Origin: Deferribacterales bacterium Deferri_01
GTDB taxonomy: Bacteria > Chrysiogenota > Deferribacteres > Deferribacterales > Geovibrionaceae
Reading direction: 5' to 3'
Assembly (NCBI GenBank): GCA_001603805.1
Contig: LUZY01000003.1
Span: 248,001 to 312,000, forward strand
DNA length: 64,000 bases
Position 1 is the stretch's first letter. Every line of letters starts with the position of its first letter. Made by a program: the position numbers and the translations under genes. Below are positions 43,534-53,104 of the stretch, one piece after another. The notes beneath the pieces are model-generated. The model saw only the letters and a program-made list of their open reading frames with translations. It was not told the DNA's origin and searched no databases.

Positions 43534-45849
43534 ATGCGATTCAAACTGCTGACAGCTCTTATCCTGATGTGTATCACCGCACAGGCAGGAATGGCAGAAA
43601 GCCCGTCTGCTAAGACTCCTCCGCTTCTTCAGGCGGATGTTCAGCAGCTTCCGGCAAATTATATGGACGGCTGGAGCAAACTGGGCGGAACACTTTTATC
43701 GGCGGCAGAGAGCCTGCAAAACGCTGACGGAGAGAAAATATTTGCCCTGAACACCAATACAAAACTTGGCTCTGTTCAAGTTTCTCAGGTTTTAAAGATC
43801 TATGACACCCTCAATGCTGTTTACAATAATCAGTGGAACAAAATAGCCGAACAGACAGGACAGGATATTATCAATAAGATGTGGCCTCTTTTCGGAAGCT
43901 ACATGGCTCTGCACAGTGCTGTGAAAACATCTTTCGAGGCAGTTTTGGCTAACTGGTCGCAGGAACTGTACGCCTCCAATGCGTACCGAAATGTTGTAAA
44001 TGTTCTGAATGACGCTGTGGTTAATCAGGCAAAAAATCAGGAACCTTACCTCCCTTCATTTTTTCTGAAACCCGGCTCACCAGCACATAAATCAATGCTT
44101 GCCATAGAGGACAGAATGTTCACTTTATGGATGAATACTTCGCCCGATATTGAGCTTGGAAAAGGGGATTACCCGTCCTTAATACGCCATGTATTCGGCA
44201 GAGACCCGAAAGATGACAGGGAAACTTTCAATGGTTTCTTACAGCGTGCGGTTATGGACCAGAAAGGGATGATTGTAGCAACTTATGAAAGAGTGCGTGA
44301 AGATTCTCTGCATGAGGCGATGCGCAAGTTTTATGAGCAGACTGCGGCGGAACTCAAACGCAAGCAGAAGATGATGTTTTTTGTAATAGGAACCCGTGAT
44401 GACTACGGCGGCAGGCTTATTGAGGAACCTGTGGGCAGAGGAGATATACTTGCTTTTGAGTCAAACCCTTTTGTACCGTTTCTTTACAGCGGTGAATCTG
44501 CAAGGCTTGTATGGCAGGTTTACATGGCAGACGGCACTCCTGTGGAGGGTCTGCACAAAGTAATAAATATCAAAGACGGCGATAAAATTCATAATGCACG
44601 TATGCGCTTCCGGATAGATAACCTTCCGGCGGGCGATTATTACGTCATGCTTTCCCGCTGCATTAACCAAAACTGCGAAAACAGACGTGATGTATTCACA
44701 GTCGGAGACTCTCTGAAGATAACAAGGGCTTACCTCAGTCTGGATCAAGAAGGATTAAGCAGGATAAACCGTGATCCCTTGAGCGGTGAGGCTCAGTTTT
44801 TCCAGGTTGATTACAAAGGCAGCGGTTCGCCTCTGCATGTTGAATTGGTAATTACCAATGCAAAGGGGAAGGATGTATTCAGTTCAAAGCAGGAGCATCC
44901 GTCATCCGGTGCAAAAGGGCGCTTTGGTTTTAGCCTCTCCGGCGTTTCTTTGCGGGAAGGGGAGGAATACACAGCCAAAGTGTCTGTATCTGTTGGAGAA
45001 AATGAACCTGAAATGAAGACTCTTACATTTACTCCAAAGTTTTACTCAGCAGAGATCACCGGTCCTGAATCCACGGATGAGAACAAGCGCACCGCTTATA
45101 AATTCAGGCTTCCTTCTCAGATGATACCTCCTTTCAAAATAGACACAGTCAAAAATGCAGGTGAGGTTTCACAGGTTAGTGACAACAGTCTTTTTTTCAC
45201 ACCGAAGGCAAAAGGAGCAAGAACTCTCGCCGTTGTAATTGCGGATTCTAAAGGGAAAAAAGCAGTGGGGTTTAAAAAGGTTCAGGTCAATGCGGAAGTT
45301 TTGCCACCTCCGCAGCATATTGAAGTCGTTCAGCCGGAAATACTGGATGTCCCTGTACAGTCAAATCCTGTGCCCTATGCAGGGGTTCCCTCACAGCCTG
45401 CGCCTCCTGCCGGAGCTTCATCAAATCAGGGGCTTGCTGAAAAGGGGCGTGAATGGCTTAAGGACAGGCTTGGCATAATTAAAAGTGATCTGAGCTATCC
45501 ATGCAGCGGCTACGTAGACAGCCTGATCAGCAAGGCATACAGCAATCTTTCTGACAGCCATGCAAGGCAGATAGCGGAGTGGGATATGTCCGGCGTATCC
45601 GGTCTTGGTGAGCTTACTGAACTTTATACAACACTTTACTACAATGCCCTAACCAATCTGCTCAGTCATGTGTCAGGCATGCCTTACTCCGAATGCAACC
45701 TCAAATGGATGAGAGGTTTCTGCGGCAAAAGCTCAAGGAACACCCTCGAAAAGACGGGAATGCAGGGGTTTTATTCTGCATATATGCGTAAAGCTCCGCA
45801 AAGCGAGATCGAAAGAGACAGACAGAACGGGTCACCGTGTATCTATTAA
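43534..45849 (+). CDS. Large exported protein with Ig-like region, function unknown
   Basis: 771 residues with a signal peptide (MRFKLLTALILMCITAQAGMA), start behind AGGAGAGG. The first 300 residues look helical and globular (SAVKTSFEAVLANWSQELYAS, AAELKRKQKMMFFVIGTR). Residues about 310-570 are strand-rich, with two or three Ig-like or bacterial surface-domain patterns (FESNPFVPFLYSGESARLVW, NLPAGDYYVML, FQVDYKGSGSPLHVELVI). A Pro-rich linker follows at about 588-630 (LPPPQHIEV, PVPYAGVPSQPAPPAG), then a C-terminal domain with four cysteines (YPCSGYV, YSECNLKWMRGFCGK, SPCIY). I do not recognise the family. It is paired with the upstream lipoprotein gene. Confidence 0.75.
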   Translation: MRFKLLTALILMCITAQAGMAESPSAKTPPLLQADVQQLPANYMDGWSKLGGTLLSAAESLQNADGEKIFALNTNTKLGSVQVSQVLKIYDTLNAVYNNQWNKIAEQTGQDIINKMWPLFGSYMALHSAVKTSFEAVLANWSQELYASNAYRNVVNVLNDAVVNQAKNQEPYLPSFFLKPGSPAHKSMLAIEDRMFTLWMNTSPDIELGKGDYPSLIRHVFGRDPKDDRETFNGFLQRAVMDQKGMIVATYERVREDSLHEAMRKFYEQTAAELKRKQKMMFFVIGTRDDYGGRLIEEPVGRGDILAFESNPFVPFLYSGESARLVWQVYMADGTPVEGLHKVINIKDGDKIHNARMRFRIDNLPAGDYYVMLSRCINQNCENRRDVFTVGDSLKITRAYLSLDQEGLSRINRDPLSGEAQFFQVDYKGSGSPLHVELVITNAKGKDVFSSKQEHPSSGAKGRFGFSLSGVSLREGEEYTAKVSVSVGENEPEMKTLTFTPKFYSAEITGPESTDENKRTAYKFRLPSQMIPPFKIDTVKNAGEVSQVSDNSLFFTPKAKGARTLAVVIADSKGKKAVGFKKVQVNAEVLPPPQHIEVVQPEILDVPVQSNPVPYAGVPSQPAPPAGASSNQGLAEKGREWLKDRLGIIKSDLSYPCSGYVDSLISKAYSNLSDSHARQIAEWDMSGVSGLGELTELYTTLYYNALTNLLSHVSGMPYSECNLKWMRGFCGKSSRNTLEKTGMQGFYSAYMRKAPQSEIERDRQNGSPCIY

Positions 45850-45858
45850 CGGTGACCG

Positions 45859-46629
45859 CTACTTTTTGATGAAGCCTTTCAGTCTTTCCTCAGCCTCGGT
45901 GAAGTCTCCGAGGCATGAGTATCCGTTCATGGCTTCAACCCGCAGAGCGTCATCAAGGGAGCGTCCCTGTATTTCCATTATTGTTTCTTTTACAGAGCGC
46001 ACCGCACGCTGACTGTTTTTCAGTATCATCTCTGCGTATTCCTCGGCGGTTTTCATCAGCTCTTCAGCTGGAACAACTCTGCTCACAAGCCCAAGCTTCA
46101 GGGCTTCATCCGCTTTTACCTCTCTGCCTGTCATGGAGAGATCAGCGGCAACTGCTGTCCCTGCGACTGCACATAGACGCACCAGCCCGCCGTCACCCTG
46201 ATGCAGCCCGAAGCGGGTCTCAAATACGCCGAATTTTGCTTTTTCGGATGCTATGCGTATGTCGCATGCGAGGGCAAGCTCAAATCCTGCACCTATGGCA
46301 TGACCGTTTATGGCGGCGATTATTGGTTTATATATTCTGTGTTTTCCTCTTGTTATTCCTCCGGCAAGACCTTTTTCTGCATTTTGTCTCAGTGAATAGA
46401 GATCGGCATTTTTCCATTTCGGTATAAATGTCTTAAGATCCGCTCCGGAACAGAAAGCTTTACCCGCTCCGGTTATGATAGCTACGTCCGTTTCAGGGCA
46501 CGAGGCAAAATCGTTCCAGACCTCTTCAAGTTCTCTGTTAAGCTCTTCATCAAGGGCGTTCAGTGCCTCCGGTCTGTTCAGGGTGATGCAGGCTGTTCTG
46601 TTTTTCTTTTCATATGTTAGCTTTTCCAT
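45859..46629 (-). CDS. Enoyl-CoA hydratase/isomerase family protein
   Basis: 256 residues of the crotonase fold. The oxyanion-hole motifs are TGAGKAFCSGADLK (about 54) and AINGHAIGAGFELALACDIR (about 106). The following segment GVFETRFGLHQGDGGLVRL (about 134-152) has a Gly-Asp pair where many hydratases have the catalytic Glu, so the reaction may not be simple hydration. VSRVVPAEELM and AVRSVKETI are typical C-terminal elements. It is a single gene, convergent with the exported protein and divergent from the FAD oxidase. The substrate is unknown. Confidence 0.85.
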   Translation of the reverse strand: MEKLTYEKKNRTACITLNRPEALNALDEELNRELEEVWNDFASCPETDVAIITGAGKAFCSGADLKTFIPKWKNADLYSLRQNAEKGLAGGITRGKHRIYKPIIAAINGHAIGAGFELALACDIRIASEKAKFGVFETRFGLHQGDGGLVRLCAVAGTAVAADLSMTGREVKADEALKLGLVSRVVPAEELMKTAEEYAEMILKNSQRAVRSVKETIMEIQGRSLDDALRVEAMNGYSCLGDFTEAEERLKGFIKK

Positions 46630-46728
46630 AACCTTAACCTTATTGTTTTTTGATAAATTATGTCTTTATATTTTCGGGAGATCATCTATTATTATAGGTT
46701 ACAGAACCCATAAACAACAGGAGAAACG

Positions 46729-49557
46729 ATGCCTCAACTGACCAAAAATATTTTTGAAGAACTTTCGGAAAATATTAAGGGTGATGTTTACACCGATAAG
46801 ATAAGACGATATATGCACTCAACAGACGGCAGTATATTCAGAGTCGAACCTGCCTGTGTTGTGTATCCCCTTGATAAAGATGATATCAGAACAGTTGTGA
46901 AGTTCTCGTCCCGCTACGGGCTTTCCATCCACACCAGAGGTTCGGGAAGCGGTCTGTGCGGTTCAGCCATAGGTAAAGGGCTGATACTGGATTTCTCAAA
47001 ATACATGAATACCCTTGTTGAACTTGATGAAAAAGGGAAGACATTCACCTGTCAGCCGGGATACCGCTTCGGTGAGCTTGAAATTATGCTCAAAGGAAAG
47101 GGGCTTTTCTTCCCGCCTGATCCTTCCAGCGGAGAATATGCAAGCTTCGGCGGAATGTACGGCACAAACGCAAGCGGTGCGCACTCTGTTAAATACGGCA
47201 ACGTATCCGACTACATAGAAGATGCGAAGCTTATCCTTGCGGACGGCACTGAAACAACTATCAAAACCCTTGAAACAACACCTTTTGACAAGCTTCCGCC
47301 TAAGTTTAAGAAATTGTATAAACTCTACGAAGAAAACATGGAAGAAATTGAAAGCGCCTATCCCTCAATACGCTGTAATGTTTCAGGTTACAACCTGAGA
47401 GGATTGGTTAAAAACGGCGGGCTTCATATAGGTAAGCTTCTGGGCGGCTCTGAAGGCACGCTGGCGATAGTGACGGAGCTTACATTCCGCCTCCATGAAA
47501 AACCTGCGTTTGACAGCCTTGTGGTTGCTTATTTCGATGATATAGTCAAGTCCGCTCAGGCGGTGCAGAAGGTTCTTCCCTCAAACCCATCGGGTATTGA
47601 GATAATGGACAAGTCCCTTCTCAATCTCGCCAGAGAGTCTGATGCCAAGCTTAAAGAAGCCATACCCGAAGGTGTGGACAATGTTCTTATGATCGAATAC
47701 GACGGTTATGACAAGGATGAAGTCCGCAGACTGGCTGAAAAAGCCATGACAGATATTGAAGACCTCACCACATCTGCTTATGTGGCGGCTTCCGAAGAGG
47801 AGGCGGCTAAGTTCTGGGCTGTGCGTAAGGCAGCAGTGCCGATTCTTTACAAGCTTAAAGGGCGCAAAAAAATTCTTGCTCTTATTGAAGACGCCGCAGT
47901 CCCCACAGACAGGCTTGTGGATTATTTCAAAGGCTTATACGCCATACTGCACCATCATAAGGCTGATTTCGTGATTTACGGTCATATCGCAAAGGGGCTT
48001 CTGCACACCAGACCTCTTCTTGATCTGAAAGACCCTCACGATATAGAAATGCTTAAAACTCTTGCTGACGAAGTGTTTGAACTTGTAAACGCCCTCGGCG
48101 GCGTTGTCAGCGGTGAACACGGAGACGGCAGACTCAGAACAGCGTATATCAGAGAGCAGTACAAGGATATTTATCCGCTGTTTCTTGAAACCAAATCAAT
48201 TTTTGATGTTGAAGACCTGCTGAATCCGGACATTAAAACTGTCAGTGATGATGAGCAGATGATGAAATATCTCCGTTTCGGTTCGGATTACGGCAGTTCG
48301 GATCTCACAGGCAAACACCTTGTCTGGAACGAAGGTTTCACTGATGAGGCTGAAAAGTGCCATGGCTGTTCAAAATGCACCACAGTTACTTCAGCTACAA
48401 GAATGTGCCCTGTGTATAAGGCCACAAGAGACGAAACTGCAGCTCCCAAGGCAAAAGCAAATGTACTGCGCGCACTTATAAGCGGTGCTATAGACGGCGA
48501 TTCGCTTTATGAGGAAGCTTTCCAGAATGTTATCAATAAATGCGTGAACTGCGGAAGCTGTGTCATGGAATGCCCCTCTAATGTAAATATACCCAAGCTC
48601 GCAATCGAAGCTAAGGCAATGTATGTTAAGAGGTTCGGCGCCGGTATAGAAAATAAGATAGTTGCCAACTGCGACATACTCGGAAAATACACTCATAAGA
48701 TCAGCCCTTTAATAACCAAAGCGATGAAGCTTAAGCTGAACCGCAAGGTTATGGAGATTATGACGGGTGTTACGGCAGAGCGTCCGTTTGTGGGTTTTAG
48801 CGGCAAATCTCTCTTTGAGAGGGCAAGCACCCGTGCCTTCCGCACCAAGGGCGAACTTAAGGTTGTTTACTTCGCCGGATGCTACGCAAGCTACATGAAC
48901 CCTGAACTGGGGCTCTCCACTATAGATGTTCTTGAACACATAGGCTGTGAAGTCATTCTGCCTGAACAGTTCTGCTGCGGAATCCCTTTTCTTTCCAAAG
49001 GCATGACGGATGATGCCAAACTCAGGGTGAAAAAGAACCTCGCAAGCTGGGGCAAGGCTATGGAAGAGGCTGATTATGTTGTTGTCTCCTGCTCATCCTG
49101 CGGGCTGTCACTGATGAAGGAGTGGAAATTCCTCATGAGCGATTCACAGGTGGAAGCGGTGAGCAAAAAGCTCATCCACGTCAGCGCACTTGTTAACATG
49201 AGAAGAAACCGTTTGAGAGTTAAGGAGAAAAACCTTAAACTTTCCTATCATAAATCCTGTCATATGAAAGTACAGGCTGATAACAACTGCTCAGTTGCAA
49301 TGCTTGCATCAATACCCGGAGTTAAGGTCACAGACCTTAACAGTAATTGCTGCGGAATGGCGGGAAGCTGGGGTATGAAATCAGAAAACTTTGAACTCAG
49401 CGCAAAAATCGGCAAGCCGATGATAGATAAACTTAACGAATCCGAAGCTGATTACGGCGTAACAGACTGCCCCACATGCACAATACAGATGCAGCATATG
49501 GGAAATAAAAAGGTAAAACACCCGGTTGAGGTGCTGAAGGAATGTTTGGAAGACTGA
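46729..49557 (+). CDS. FAD-linked oxidase fused to Fe-S/CCG subunit (D-2-hydroxyacid dehydrogenase-like)
   Basis: 942 residues behind CAGGAGAAA. The N-terminal half is a GlcD/Dld-type flavoprotein: PCMH fold with HTRGSGSGLCGSAIGKG (about 65) and GGMYGTNASGAHSVKYGN (about 140), then KLLGGSEGTLAIVTELTF, and a C-terminal cap with GHIAKGLLHTRP and GGVVSGEHGDGR (about 465). The C-terminal half is GlcF-like: two [4Fe-4S] motifs (CHGCSKCTTVTSATRMCPVY near 545 and CVNCGSCVMECPS near 605) and two CCG boxes (FAGCYASYM...FCCGIPF and YHKSCHMK...NCCGMAGSW). Such fusions oxidise D-lactate, glycolate or a similar 2-hydroxyacid and pass electrons to quinone. With larC and larB later in the window, D-lactate is an attractive but unproven substrate. 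Confidence 0.92.
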   Translation: MPQLTKNIFEELSENIKGDVYTDKIRRYMHSTDGSIFRVEPACVVYPLDKDDIRTVVKFSSRYGLSIHTRGSGSGLCGSAIGKGLILDFSKYMNTLVELDEKGKTFTCQPGYRFGELEIMLKGKGLFFPPDPSSGEYASFGGMYGTNASGAHSVKYGNVSDYIEDAKLILADGTETTIKTLETTPFDKLPPKFKKLYKLYEENMEEIESAYPSIRCNVSGYNLRGLVKNGGLHIGKLLGGSEGTLAIVTELTFRLHEKPAFDSLVVAYFDDIVKSAQAVQKVLPSNPSGIEIMDKSLLNLARESDAKLKEAIPEGVDNVLMIEYDGYDKDEVRRLAEKAMTDIEDLTTSAYVAASEEEAAKFWAVRKAAVPILYKLKGRKKILALIEDAAVPTDRLVDYFKGLYAILHHHKADFVIYGHIAKGLLHTRPLLDLKDPHDIEMLKTLADEVFELVNALGGVVSGEHGDGRLRTAYIREQYKDIYPLFLETKSIFDVEDLLNPDIKTVSDDEQMMKYLRFGSDYGSSDLTGKHLVWNEGFTDEAEKCHGCSKCTTVTSATRMCPVYKATRDETAAPKAKANVLRALISGAIDGDSLYEEAFQNVINKCVNCGSCVMECPSNVNIPKLAIEAKAMYVKRFGAGIENKIVANCDILGKYTHKISPLITKAMKLKLNRKVMEIMTGVTAERPFVGFSGKSLFERASTRAFRTKGELKVVYFAGCYASYMNPELGLSTIDVLEHIGCEVILPEQFCCGIPFLSKGMTDDAKLRVKKNLASWGKAMEEADYVVVSCSSCGLSLMKEWKFLMSDSQVEAVSKKLIHVSALVNMRRNRLRVKEKNLKLSYHKSCHMKVQADNNCSVAMLASIPGVKVTDLNSNCCGMAGSWGMKSENFELSAKIGKPMIDKLNESEADYGVTDCPTCTIQMQHMGNKKVKHPVEVLKECLED

Positions 49558-50753
49558 CAGCCTTTCTACTTGTAAGCGTTTTCTATCTTGTTTCCGCCCA
49601 TGCGGATGAAGGCGATTACCTTATGGGTCTGAACGCATACAAAGACGGACTGAACAGTGTGGCGAGAATGGGCTTTGAGGCTTATCTCGCCGATTCTCCC
49701 GATCAGGCAAACAGGCACTACGCCGAGTATTTAATGTACCGTATTCTCCTTGAAGACGGCGAATTTGAAGGTGCATACGCATACTTTACAAAGATAGAAA
49801 AGGTTAACGACTCCCGCTTTGATCAGAACGTGATCAAAGGCGACAAAATGCGTTTTCTGGTTCGTAAAGACTGTGATGCCGCCAAAGCGGAACTGATCGC
49901 CGGTACCTCTTCCGCCGGAGCGGCGGTTTACACTGAATCATCCTGCGGGGTTGACGCCGCCGCCGCAAAGGCAATCGCCGCAGTGAGCAAAGATTCTAAA
50001 GTGCTTCTCGCAGCCGCAGCAAAAGCTCAGGGAGATCCCGAAGCCGCCGGGGCTCTTTTCTCAGGTATAAATCCCAAAAACCTCACCGCCGAACAGGCAA
50101 AGTATTTCGGTGTTCTTTTTTACAAAAACGGCAATTATGACAACTTCTGGAAAGTTTACGGGGTTTATAAAGACTCCGATATGGTAAGTCTCGCTCTGGA
50201 CAGGTTTTGGAGTATTAAGGACTACAAAGGCTATATCTCAAGCTTTGAGGCAAACCGCAAAAGCTACAGCCTTGAATCAGCCGTTTTCTGTCGTGCAATT
50301 GAGTCATACAAACAGACCGGATCAGATTTTGACTGTGAATTGCTGGATAGCTGCATAAAAGATAAAAACGCAGATTTCGCAAAAACAAAAACAGCATGCC
50401 TGATAAAAAGCGGCAAGAACCCCCTTGATGCTGATATTGACTCTTTCGGATCTCCTGCTGTTCTAGGTGTGTGCGACTATGTGCCCTATATGGTCGATAA
50501 AGGAATTTACAACGGTAAGTCCTTCGGGGAATTTGCCTCATGCGCTAATAAGTTTGACATAGCGGAACTTCTGTACCGCAAAAAGAATTTTGGCAAACTC
50601 CTTGAGATAGCATCTAAAGGAAGTGACGACAGGGATTATTACTATGTGACGCTTGCCCACATCGGTCTTGGCGACAGAGCGAAGGCGTCCGTCGCCGCAC
50701 AGAAGATCAAGGATGCTGAGTTGAAGGCTTATTTAAGCGGGCAGGTAAAATGA
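49542..50753 (+). CDS. Exported helical-repeat protein, function unknown
   Basis: 403 residues with a signal peptide (MFGRLTAFLLVSVFYLVSAHA) and a start inside the end of the oxidase gene (16-base overlap). The mature protein is almost all helical with an irregular 30-40-residue periodicity (FEAYLADSPDQANRHYAEYLMYRILLE, FEGAYAYFTKIEKVNDSRFDQNVI, GALFSGINPKNLTAEQAKYFGVLFY), recalling TPR-like or Sel1-like solenoids without their exact consensus. Several cysteines are spread along it. It overlaps the next, also TPR-like, gene by 4 bases. The pair is probably a periplasmic scaffold. I do not recognise either family. Confidence 0.7.
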   Translation: MFGRLTAFLLVSVFYLVSAHADEGDYLMGLNAYKDGLNSVARMGFEAYLADSPDQANRHYAEYLMYRILLEDGEFEGAYAYFTKIEKVNDSRFDQNVIKGDKMRFLVRKDCDAAKAELIAGTSSAGAAVYTESSCGVDAAAAKAIAAVSKDSKVLLAAAAKAQGDPEAAGALFSGINPKNLTAEQAKYFGVLFYKNGNYDNFWKVYGVYKDSDMVSLALDRFWSIKDYKGYISSFEANRKSYSLESAVFCRAIESYKQTGSDFDCELLDSCIKDKNADFAKTKTACLIKSGKNPLDADIDSFGSPAVLGVCDYVPYMVDKGIYNGKSFGEFASCANKFDIAELLYRKKNFGKLLEIASKGSDDRDYYYVTLAHIGLGDRAKASVAAQKIKDAELKAYLSGQVK

Positions 50754-51472
50754 AAAAGTTTTTAATAGGATTCATCTTTATTTCGGTTTTCTTTGCTGCT
50801 TTGCTTTACAACTATATGTCTGATGAAAGCCACAAACTTTATAACGAAGCAGTCAAACTCTATGATGAACAAAAGTATTTTGAAGCCCACGAAAAAGTGA
50901 AAGAGGCTATGGATAAAAATATGCTCAACCGCAAAGCGATCTTGCTGAAGTCAAAGCTTTACGAGATTGTAACGGGTGAGGAGAATTATCAGGAGGCATC
51001 CCGCCTTTATGAAGAGGCGGTAAACCTTGCAATGAAGGGCAACGGTGAACAGGCTAGGGTAAATATTGTCCGTTCCCTTGAGCTTCTGGATAAGGTTCCC
51101 TCCACCGCTCCGTCAAAGGAAAAGGCGGATAAGCTCATCGAGCGTATAGCCCGTGATGCGGAACCCCTTTTGAGCAAAGCACCCGATGTTGCATACCGCA
51201 GGGCGAAAAGCTTTTATGAGCAGGGCAACTACCGCAGAGCCTACGAAAATCTGGTTCGGCTTCCAGCTCTTTCACCTGAAGGAAGAGCAATGAAAAGCTC
51301 TGCCGCATATAAGGCCGGGCTGGATGTTTATACCAGCATAAAAGACCTTCCTGACATCTCCAATGCTGAAATATATGACGCTATCTACTGGTTTGAGCAG
51401 GTGGAAAGCGGTCAGCCGGACTATATGGACGCAACAGAAAAAATAAACGAACTAAGGGCAAGGCTCAATTAA
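50750..51472 (+). CDS. Membrane-anchored TPR-like protein, function unknown
   Basis: 240 residues. A single N-terminal membrane helix (FLIGFIFISVFFAALLYNYM, residues 4-23) with the rest outside the cytoplasm by the positive-inside rule, followed by helical repeats: LYNEAVKLYDEQKYFEAHEKV (about 31-51), SRLYEEAVNLAMKG and AYRRAKSFYEQGNYRRAYENL (about 152-172), the TPR pattern of aromatic and Ala positions. It overlaps the exported solenoid gene by 4 bases (ATGA). A stretch of about 60 bases then leads to hldE. The role is unknown; an envelope-assembly scaffold is plausible. Confidence 0.7.
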   Translation: MKKFLIGFIFISVFFAALLYNYMSDESHKLYNEAVKLYDEQKYFEAHEKVKEAMDKNMLNRKAILLKSKLYEIVTGEENYQEASRLYEEAVNLAMKGNGEQARVNIVRSLELLDKVPSTAPSKEKADKLIERIARDAEPLLSKAPDVAYRRAKSFYEQGNYRRAYENLVRLPALSPEGRAMKSSAAYKAGLDVYTSIKDLPDISNAEIYDAIYWFEQVESGQPDYMDATEKINELRARLN

Positions 51473-51535
51473 TTTCATTGCGCTGATTCGCTGAAAAATG
51501 CTAAAAACGTGTCAGTATTCCAAGAGGTTATCTTC

Positions 51536-52930
51536 ATGTCAAACTATGACTTCACAGGCGTAAGAGTTCTCGTTGTCGGGGATGTTATGCTTGATAAATA
51601 TTATTTCGGCTCGGTCCGCAGAATTTCTCCGGAGGCTCCCGTTCCTGTGGTCAGGGTTAAGGATTCCAAGCTCACTCTGGGCGGTGCGGGGAACGTTTTA
51701 AGCAACATAACCCACCTTGGCGCAAAGGGAATAATGTTTTCCTCATGCGGTCAGGATGACAACGCAGTTACTCTGAAAAAGCTCCTTGATGAGCTTGGTG
51801 CCGACTGCGGGTTCATTGAGCGTGATCTCCCCACTGTCACCAAGCTCCGTGTCATAGGCGAAAAACAGCAAATAGTCAGACTGGATTTTGAAGAAATTGT
51901 GCCTGTCAGCCTTACTGATGAGCATAAACGCTTCATAGATAAGGCAGCGTCAGAGTGCGGAACTGTGGTTCTTTCTGATTACGGCAAAGGTGTCTGCACT
52001 GATGAAATGTGCAGATTTGTCATAGAAAAAGCAGCAGAATACGGCAGAAAAGTGATTGTTGACCCCAAAGGGAGCGACTGGAGCAGATACAGCGGGGCGG
52101 ACATTGTAACCCCTAATGTTAATGAACTTGCAGAAGCAGCAGGCAGAAATGTTGAGAACGTTGATGATGAGGTTTGCGCCGCTGCCAGAGAAATTCTTGG
52201 TAAATACGGCATAAAGTGCCTTCTTGTTACCCGCTCCCACAAAGGTATGAGCATAGTAACGAAGGAAAGCGCAACGCATATCCCCACGGAAGCGAAAGAG
52301 GTTTTCGATGTTTCCGGTGCTGGGGATACTGTTGTGGCTACCCTTGCCGCCGCTCTGGCGAACGGTTATGAACTGGAAGCCGCAGCAGTTACAGCAAACA
52401 AGGCGGCTGGAATAGTTGTAAGCAAAATAGGCACTGCGCCTGTTTACATAAATGAGCTTAATGAAGAGGGCAGAAGCCACGCAGTGACAAGTCTGGATTC
52501 CATGCTGCGTATTGTGGAAAACCTTAAAAGAGCAGGCAAAACAATAGTGTTTACAAACGGATGCTTTGATATACTGCATAAAGGGCATGTTACTTACCTT
52601 CGTGAGGCTAAAAAGCTTGGTGATGTGCTTATCCTCGGTCTGAACACGGATGATTCCGTACGCAGGCTTAAGGGCGAGTTCAGACCTGTAAACTCCGAGG
52701 ATGACAGAGCAGAGGTTCTCTGCTCCCTTGAATCTGTGGATTATGTTGTCAAATTCGGTGAGGATACACCACTTGAACTGATCGAAAAAATACGTCCTGA
52801 TATACTGGTTAAGGGCGCAGACTATAAAATAGAAGATGTTATCGGGCGTGAATATGCCGGAAAGACTGTTTTAATAAACTTTGTTGATGGATATTCCACA
52901 ACGTCTATCCTGGAGAAAAGCAAAGGCTGA
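51536..52930 (+). CDS. hldE: Bifunctional heptose 7-phosphate kinase/heptose 1-phosphate adenylyltransferase
   Basis: Makes ADP-D-glycero-beta-D-manno-heptose for LPS inner core. 464 residues from the ATG at 51536 behind AGAGG; a GTG 27 bases upstream lacks a ribosome site. The N-terminal ribokinase-like domain (about 1-310) has VLVVGDVMLDKYY, LGGAGNVLSNI and DVSGAGDTVVATLAAAL (GAGD box, about 255). The C-terminal cytidylyltransferase-like domain (from about 335) has VFTNGCFDILHKGHVTYL (His-x-x-His) and VKGADYKIEDVIG. The product goes to HldD, encoded just downstream beyond the second repeat array. gmhA and gmhB are not in the window. Confidence 0.96.
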   Translation: MSNYDFTGVRVLVVGDVMLDKYYFGSVRRISPEAPVPVVRVKDSKLTLGGAGNVLSNITHLGAKGIMFSSCGQDDNAVTLKKLLDELGADCGFIERDLPTVTKLRVIGEKQQIVRLDFEEIVPVSLTDEHKRFIDKAASECGTVVLSDYGKGVCTDEMCRFVIEKAAEYGRKVIVDPKGSDWSRYSGADIVTPNVNELAEAAGRNVENVDDEVCAAAREILGKYGIKCLLVTRSHKGMSIVTKESATHIPTEAKEVFDVSGAGDTVVATLAAALANGYELEAAAVTANKAAGIVVSKIGTAPVYINELNEEGRSHAVTSLDSMLRIVENLKRAGKTIVFTNGCFDILHKGHVTYLREAKKLGDVLILGLNTDDSVRRLKGEFRPVNSEDDRAEVLCSLESVDYVVKFGEDTPLELIEKIRPDILVKGADYKIEDVIGREYAGKTVLINFVDGYSTTSILEKSKG

Positions 52931-52954
52931 CAGCGGTAACGTTTACTATGCTGT

Positions 52955-52993
52955 GAGCGTGTATGTAAAAAAAACAGGATGTTTTTTTTTGCA
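52955..52993 (+). repeat. Partial copy (3' part) of the structured repeat, hldD array
   Basis: GAGCGTGTATG followed by the A/T stem and TTTGCA, 25 bases after the hldE stop. Just before it, the word GTTTACTATGCTGTGAGCG looks like a decayed stem II. Confidence 0.75.
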
Positions 52994-53002
52994 TTATCAA
53001 AT

Positions 53003-53095
53003 AAGTCCCATGGAAGGGACTTCGCCGTGCGTAGCGAAGGGCTGTTTACCAGCCCGCGAGCGTGTATGTAAAAAAACAGGATGTATTTTTTTGCA
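53003..53095 (+). repeat. Structured repeat unit 1, hldD array
   Basis: 93 bases with the same order of elements as the proB units: stem I AAGTCCC-ATGGAA-GGGACTT, conserved block TTCGCCGTGCGTAGCGAAG, stem II GGGCTG-TTTAC-CAGCCC, conserved block GCGAGCGTGTATG, stem III TGTAAAAAAA...TTTTTTTGCA. The alignment with the proB units over the first 70 bases needs no gap. Confidence 0.92.
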
Positions 53096-53104
53096 TTATC
53101 AAAT

